DNA of 9,489 nt, from contig JBDKUC010000257.1 in NCBI GenBank assembly GCA_039679885.1, positions 1 through 9,489 on the forward strand, in the 5' to 3' direction. Position numbers and translations under genes: made by a program. The notes under the pieces were generated by a model, which saw only the letters and a list, made by a program, of their open reading frames with translations, searched no databases and had not been told where the DNA came from. Below are positions 7,206 to 9,489 of this stretch, piece after piece (position 1 is the stretch's first letter; every line of letters starts with the position of its first letter). The stretch is from JAJFUI01 sp039679885. Lineage in GTDB: Bacteria; Planctomycetota; Planctomycetia; Pirellulales; Thermoguttaceae.

Positions 7206-8135
7206 TTACGCGGTCTTGCCGGCGGCGAGAGAATCGCGCGTACGTTCGATCACGTCGTGTAGCCCGGCGAAGCGGAACGCCCGGAGAACCTCGACGAGTT
7301 TCGCTTCGGTTGTCGCCAAATGAACATAGTGTCGAAACCGTGACAGCGGCGAGCGAACGCGAATCCGGGGTTGCTCAGGGTCCAGTTCCCAGGGGTGCAG
7401 ATAAAACAGGAATGGCTGAGCGTCGCGGCGGTTGATGCGGCGGAGGCAGTAGGTCGTCCATGCCAGGGGATAGAGGCGGAAGTAGCCGCCGCCGCCGACG
7501 GGGACGCTGAGGCCGGCAATTCGAGCGACCGGTGGCGGGAACTCCCACAGCGCGCCGGCCTCGGTCACGATCCGGTGCAGTCCATGCGGGGCTCCTGGGA
7601 TGCCGTAGCGGTCGTGATGGATCGGAAATACGCTGGAGTCGATCTGAAAGCCTTCCTCGGCGAGAATCGGCAACGCCCAGAGCGACTCCTCGGTGATCGA
7701 GAAGCTTGGCGCCCGGTAGGCGGTGACGGGCTGGCCCGTGATGTCCTGCAAGACGCCGCGCGATTGCCGAAGGTCCTTGCGGAACTCCTCGGGCGACTGC
7801 CGGTAGATCAGACGGTGCCAATAGCCGTGAGAACCGATGGCGTGGCCGCAGGCTTGGATTTCTCGGACCAATTGAGGCGTGCGGCGCGCTTGCCAGCCGA
7901 GGACGAAGAACGTCGCGCCCGCGGCGTGGCGGTCGAGCAGCTCCAGGATGCGATGCGTGTTTCGCACCACTCGGCTCTCGTACTCGCCCCATTGGCTTCG
8001 CCGAATGCAGGGTTCGAAGGCAGACACCTGGAAATAGTCCTCGACGTCCACGGTAAGCGCATTGACGATCTCGGCGCGGCCTCGCGATTCTGCCGCTGCG
8101 GCGCATGACGGTGATCGGGTCTGCGGTGTCTCCAT
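7206..8135 (-). CDS. XrtA/PEP-CTERM-type polysaccharide deacetylase (NodB domain + DUF3473)
   Basis: This 309-residue protein belongs to the carbohydrate-esterase-4 deacetylases found in exosortase-linked EPS loci (TIGR03006-like), which remove acetyl groups from N-acetylhexosamines. The NodB motifs appear in order: NALTVDVEDYFQVSAFE (24-40) with the catalytic/metal Asp residues; a metal-binding HxxxH as SHGYWH (102-107); YRAPSFSIT (140-148) with the conserved Arg; and DSSVFP (166-171). The family-specific C-terminal part shows GGGGYFRLYP (214-223) and FYLHPWELDPEQPRIR (244-259) with a conserved His, then SRFRHYVHL. No signal peptide or membrane segment is visible, so it is predicted to act inside the cell or at the inner membrane face. 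I chose ATG at 8135, 4 nt after the sugar transferase stop; the frame stays open upstream to 8294, but a start there would overlap that gene by 155 nt with low-complexity sequence. The stop is TAA at 7208-7206. Confidence 0.95.
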   Translation of the reverse strand: METPQTRSPSCAAAAESRGRAEIVNALTVDVEDYFQVSAFEPCIRRSQWGEYESRVVRNTHRILELLDRHAAGATFFVLGWQARRTPQLVREIQACGHAIGSHGYWHRLIYRQSPEEFRKDLRQSRGVLQDITGQPVTAYRAPSFSITEESLWALPILAEEGFQIDSSVFPIHHDRYGIPGAPHGLHRIVTEAGALWEFPPPVARIAGLSVPVGGGGYFRLYPLAWTTYCLRRINRRDAQPFLFYLHPWELDPEQPRIRVRSPLSRFRHYVHLATTEAKLVEVLRAFRFAGLHDVIERTRDSLAAGKTA

Positions 8136-8139
8136 TGGA

Positions 8140-9051
8140 CTATCTCGGCTTGGGCCTGCCTGCGCCCGAGCGCCCGGCGCTTTGGTGGTGGTGGCTTTGC
8201 GACTCTGCACGCGAGCCGTGACTCTGTCCGCCATGATGTGAGGCTTCGCGGAGCCATGGGACGAGGCTGCCCGGGGCAATGGCGGAATGGACACCGTCGC
8301 CGTCGGCCGCCCGACTCGTCTCGTCGGACGCGGGCGGGAGGGTCACCTGACGGCGGATGCCCAGCGGTCCGAGAACCCAGTGGGACGGCAGCTTGAACAT
8401 TCGAAACGCGGTGCAGACGAGCAGGCGGAGATCGAGCCAGGCGTTCGCACGCCCGATATACTCTCGATCGAGCACCAGCTTTCGGCGGACGCAGTTCAGG
8501 TCGGTGTCGGGCGGAAGATTGAGCTGCGCCAATCCGGTGATGCCCGGCCGGACCGCGATGCGGTCCAGGTACCCCGGGATGGCTTCCGACAACACGCGGA
8601 CGAACTCTGGCCGTTCGGGGCGTGGCCCCACCAAGGACATTTCGCCCTTGACGACGTTGATCAACTGCGGCAATTCATCGAGATGCAAACGTCGGAGCGC
8701 TTTGCCGATGGGTGTTGTCCGCGGATCGTGCGGAAGCCCCCAGACGGGGCCCGTCGCCTCCTCCGCATCGACGCGCATCGTCCGCAGCTTGTGCATCAGA
8801 AACGGTCGGCCATTCTTGCCGACCCTCCGCTGCGAGAAGAGCGCAGGTCCTGGCGAAGTCAGCCGCACGAGGGCTGCTAGCACAACGATTGCGGGCGCCG
8901 CCAGAATGAGAAGCAGCGCGGCGATGAGCCGCTCGGCCGCTTGTTTGCGGCAGTGATAGGAAGAAGCAATCAGCTTTGCGGCGGTTCTGTCCTGGGCGAC
9001 CACCCAGGAGCGGTCCCCGTAAACCGCTGCTTCGCCGTGAGTTGCCGACAT
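8140..9051 (-). CDS. Initiating sugar-phosphate transferase (PF02397 bacterial sugar transferase) with His/Ser-rich tail
   Basis: This 303-residue enzyme would transfer a hexose 1-phosphate from a UDP-sugar to undecaprenyl phosphate, the first committed step of EPS repeat-unit assembly, at the inner membrane. A single hydrophobic element at about 41-64 is followed by the cytoplasmic catalytic core: SPGPALFSQRRVGKNGRPF (66-84), the KLRTM motif (88-92), and DPRTTPIGKALRRLHLDELP (110-129) with the Asp125-Glu126 pair matching the catalytic dyad described for PglC. GEMSLVGPRPERPEF (136-150) and RPGITGLAQLN (168-178) complete the core. Having one membrane element makes it a compact monotopic type, not the long WbaP type with extra N-terminal helices. 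Its sugar is not predictable. After about residue 233 comes a roughly 70-residue polar tail with several His and Ser residues that is foreign to the core domain. I chose ATG at 9051 because AAAGGAG lies 7 nt upstream; in-frame ATGs at 9105 and 9075 lack this. Confidence 0.94.
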   Translation of the reverse strand: MSATHGEAAVYGDRSWVVAQDRTAAKLIASSYHCRKQAAERLIAALLLILAAPAIVVLAALVRLTSPGPALFSQRRVGKNGRPFLMHKLRTMRVDAEEATGPVWGLPHDPRTTPIGKALRRLHLDELPQLINVVKGEMSLVGPRPERPEFVRVLSEAIPGYLDRIAVRPGITGLAQLNLPPDTDLNCVRRKLVLDREYIGRANAWLDLRLLVCTAFRMFKLPSHWVLGPLGIRRQVTLPPASDETSRAADGDGVHSAIAPGSLVPWLREASHHGGQSHGSRAESQSHHHQSAGRSGAGRPKPR

Positions 9052-9058
9052 CAGCGTA

Positions 9059-9065
9059 CTCCTTT
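9059..9065 (-). promoter_or_regulatory. Strong Shine-Dalgarno for the sugar transferase gene
   Basis: Read on the minus strand, AAAGGAG (9065-9059) sits 7 nt before the ATG at 9051. This is near-perfect complementarity and spacing to the 16S anti-Shine-Dalgarno. It decides the start of the sugar transferase and is the only such site in the window at standard distance. It suggests independent, efficient initiation of the first assembly enzyme. Confidence 0.8.
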
Positions 9066-9104
9066 CGTGACGCATCGCGAGTCCCCTGCCCAGAGACGCC
9101 GGCA

Positions 9105-9489
9105 TCAGTCGCGCGGCGGCGCGATGATCGCCTTCTGCGCGTCGGCCACAAAGTCCCGTAGGAACTGCGATAGGCTCGTTTCCTTCTCCTCGCCCTCTCC
9201 GCCGTGTAGAACGAACGACGCTTGAAGCTTATACAGGTAGGGGCTGCCGGCGAACGCAAAGCGGGCATCGTCCGGCGCCGCCCACTCGCCGCCCGTGCTC
9301 CAGCCGTAGCACACGCGCAGCAGTTCGCCGCCCACGCCTGTTGACTGGAAATCGGCGGTCCAAAACCGGTGCGCCTTGCCATCCGGTCCCCGGACGGTCA
9401 GCCGTTGACGCTCGCCACGGCCGACGTAGGCGCGGCTCGAAAGGCAAATCTCGGGCCGGTGCACGCTCGTCGGGCCGGCCGGGCCGACC
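9105..9489 (-). CDS. Partial EpsI-family (DUF3485) exosortase-associated protein, C-terminal portion
   Basis: The frame is open from the right edge down to TGA at 9107-9105, giving 127 codons of the C-terminal part. Counted from the edge, the segment GPTSVHRPEICLSS (about 5-18) matches the hallmark HxPExC region of EpsI proteins, followed by a Gly/Trp-containing beta-rich stretch (CYGWSTGGEW, about 60-69) and a C-terminal helix (LSQFLRDFVADAQKAI, about 107-122). EpsI proteins accompany, or are fused to the C-terminus of, exosortases that process PEP-CTERM-like surface proteins in EPS-producing bacteria; their biochemical role is not established. The fragment could therefore be a free-standing EpsI or the end of an exosortase-EpsI fusion. 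A GTG inside the fragment (9464) should not be taken as the start, because the conserved motif begins at it and the frame continues without a stop to the edge. The sugar transferase ATG lies 53 nt downstream of the stop. Confidence 0.8.
   Translation of the reverse strand, partial: VGPAGPTSVHRPEICLSSRAYVGRGERQRLTVRGPDGKAHRFWTADFQSTGVGGELLRVCYGWSTGGEWAAPDDARFAFAGSPYLYKLQASFVLHGGEGEEKETSLSQFLRDFVADAQKAIIAPPRD

Noticed and set aside
7371..8108. Long open frames on both strands within the deacetylase gene.
   Set aside because: The deacetylase frame has all NodB motifs. The others are Arg/Pro/Ala-rich shadows of high-GC sequence.
8136..8294. An N-terminal extension of the deacetylase up to 8294.
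   Set aside because: It would overlap the sugar transferase by 155 nt, is low-complexity, has no ribosome-binding site, and the conserved domain starts only 24 residues after the ATG at 8135.
1..9489. Mobile elements, CRISPR arrays, tRNA genes, terminators or inverted repeats.
   Set aside because: Nearly every base is in a coding sequence. I saw no transposase, periodic repeat, tRNA-like fold or hairpin followed by a T-run.

Overview
The window is one unbroken, fully minus-strand block of exopolysaccharide (EPS) biosynthesis genes. Ten genes, two of them cut by the window edges, read from high to low coordinates. Together they look like the middle of an exosortase-linked polysaccharide locus. 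The DNA is GC-rich (roughly 60-65% by eye). It has almost no intergenic space, uses GTG starts, and has only one convincing Shine-Dalgarno sequence at normal spacing. That style, together with an EpsI-type gene beside an XrtA-type polysaccharide deacetylase and many GT4 enzymes, fits a Planctomycetota-like bacterium. This lineage call is inference; no marker gene is present.

Layout in transcription order: (i) 9489-9105, the C-terminal part of an EpsI-family (DUF3485) exosortase-associated protein, running off the right edge; (ii) 9051-8140, a bacterial sugar transferase (PF02397 type) that would load the first sugar phosphate onto undecaprenyl phosphate; (iii) 8135-7206, an XrtA/PEP-CTERM-type polysaccharide deacetylase (NodB fold plus DUF3473); (iv) 7157-6102 and 6102-4843, two membrane-anchored family-2 glycosyltransferases; (v) 4849-3671, 3674-2526, 2529-1363 and 1366-272, four consecutive GT-B (GT4-type) glycosyltransferases; (vi) 287-1, the N-terminus of a multi-spanning membrane protein that is most likely the O-antigen ligase/polymerase-like component, cut by the left edge.

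Together the genes describe a Wzx/Wzy-like route. The sugar transferase starts the lipid-linked repeat unit, up to six glycosyltransferases extend it, the deacetylase trims N-acetyl groups, and the membrane protein at the left edge is the candidate polymerase/ligase. Missing from the window, and expected just outside it, are the exosortase, a flippase, a chain-length regulator (Wzz/Wzc type) and an export porin. Seven of the nine gene junctions are overlaps or gaps of 4 nt or less (ATGA, GTGA, TGATG types), which points to one translationally coupled operon. No promoter, terminator, RNA gene, mobile element, CRISPR or repeat array was found. No stretch over about 60 bases lacks a gene.

I do not see an entirely new system. 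The points most worth a second look are a GT-B enzyme (1363-2529) without the usual catalytic EX7E glutamates, a His/Ser-rich C-terminal tail on the initiating sugar transferase, a synthase-like GT2 with a QxxRW motif inside an otherwise Wzy-like cluster, and the apparently cytoplasmic deacetylase.
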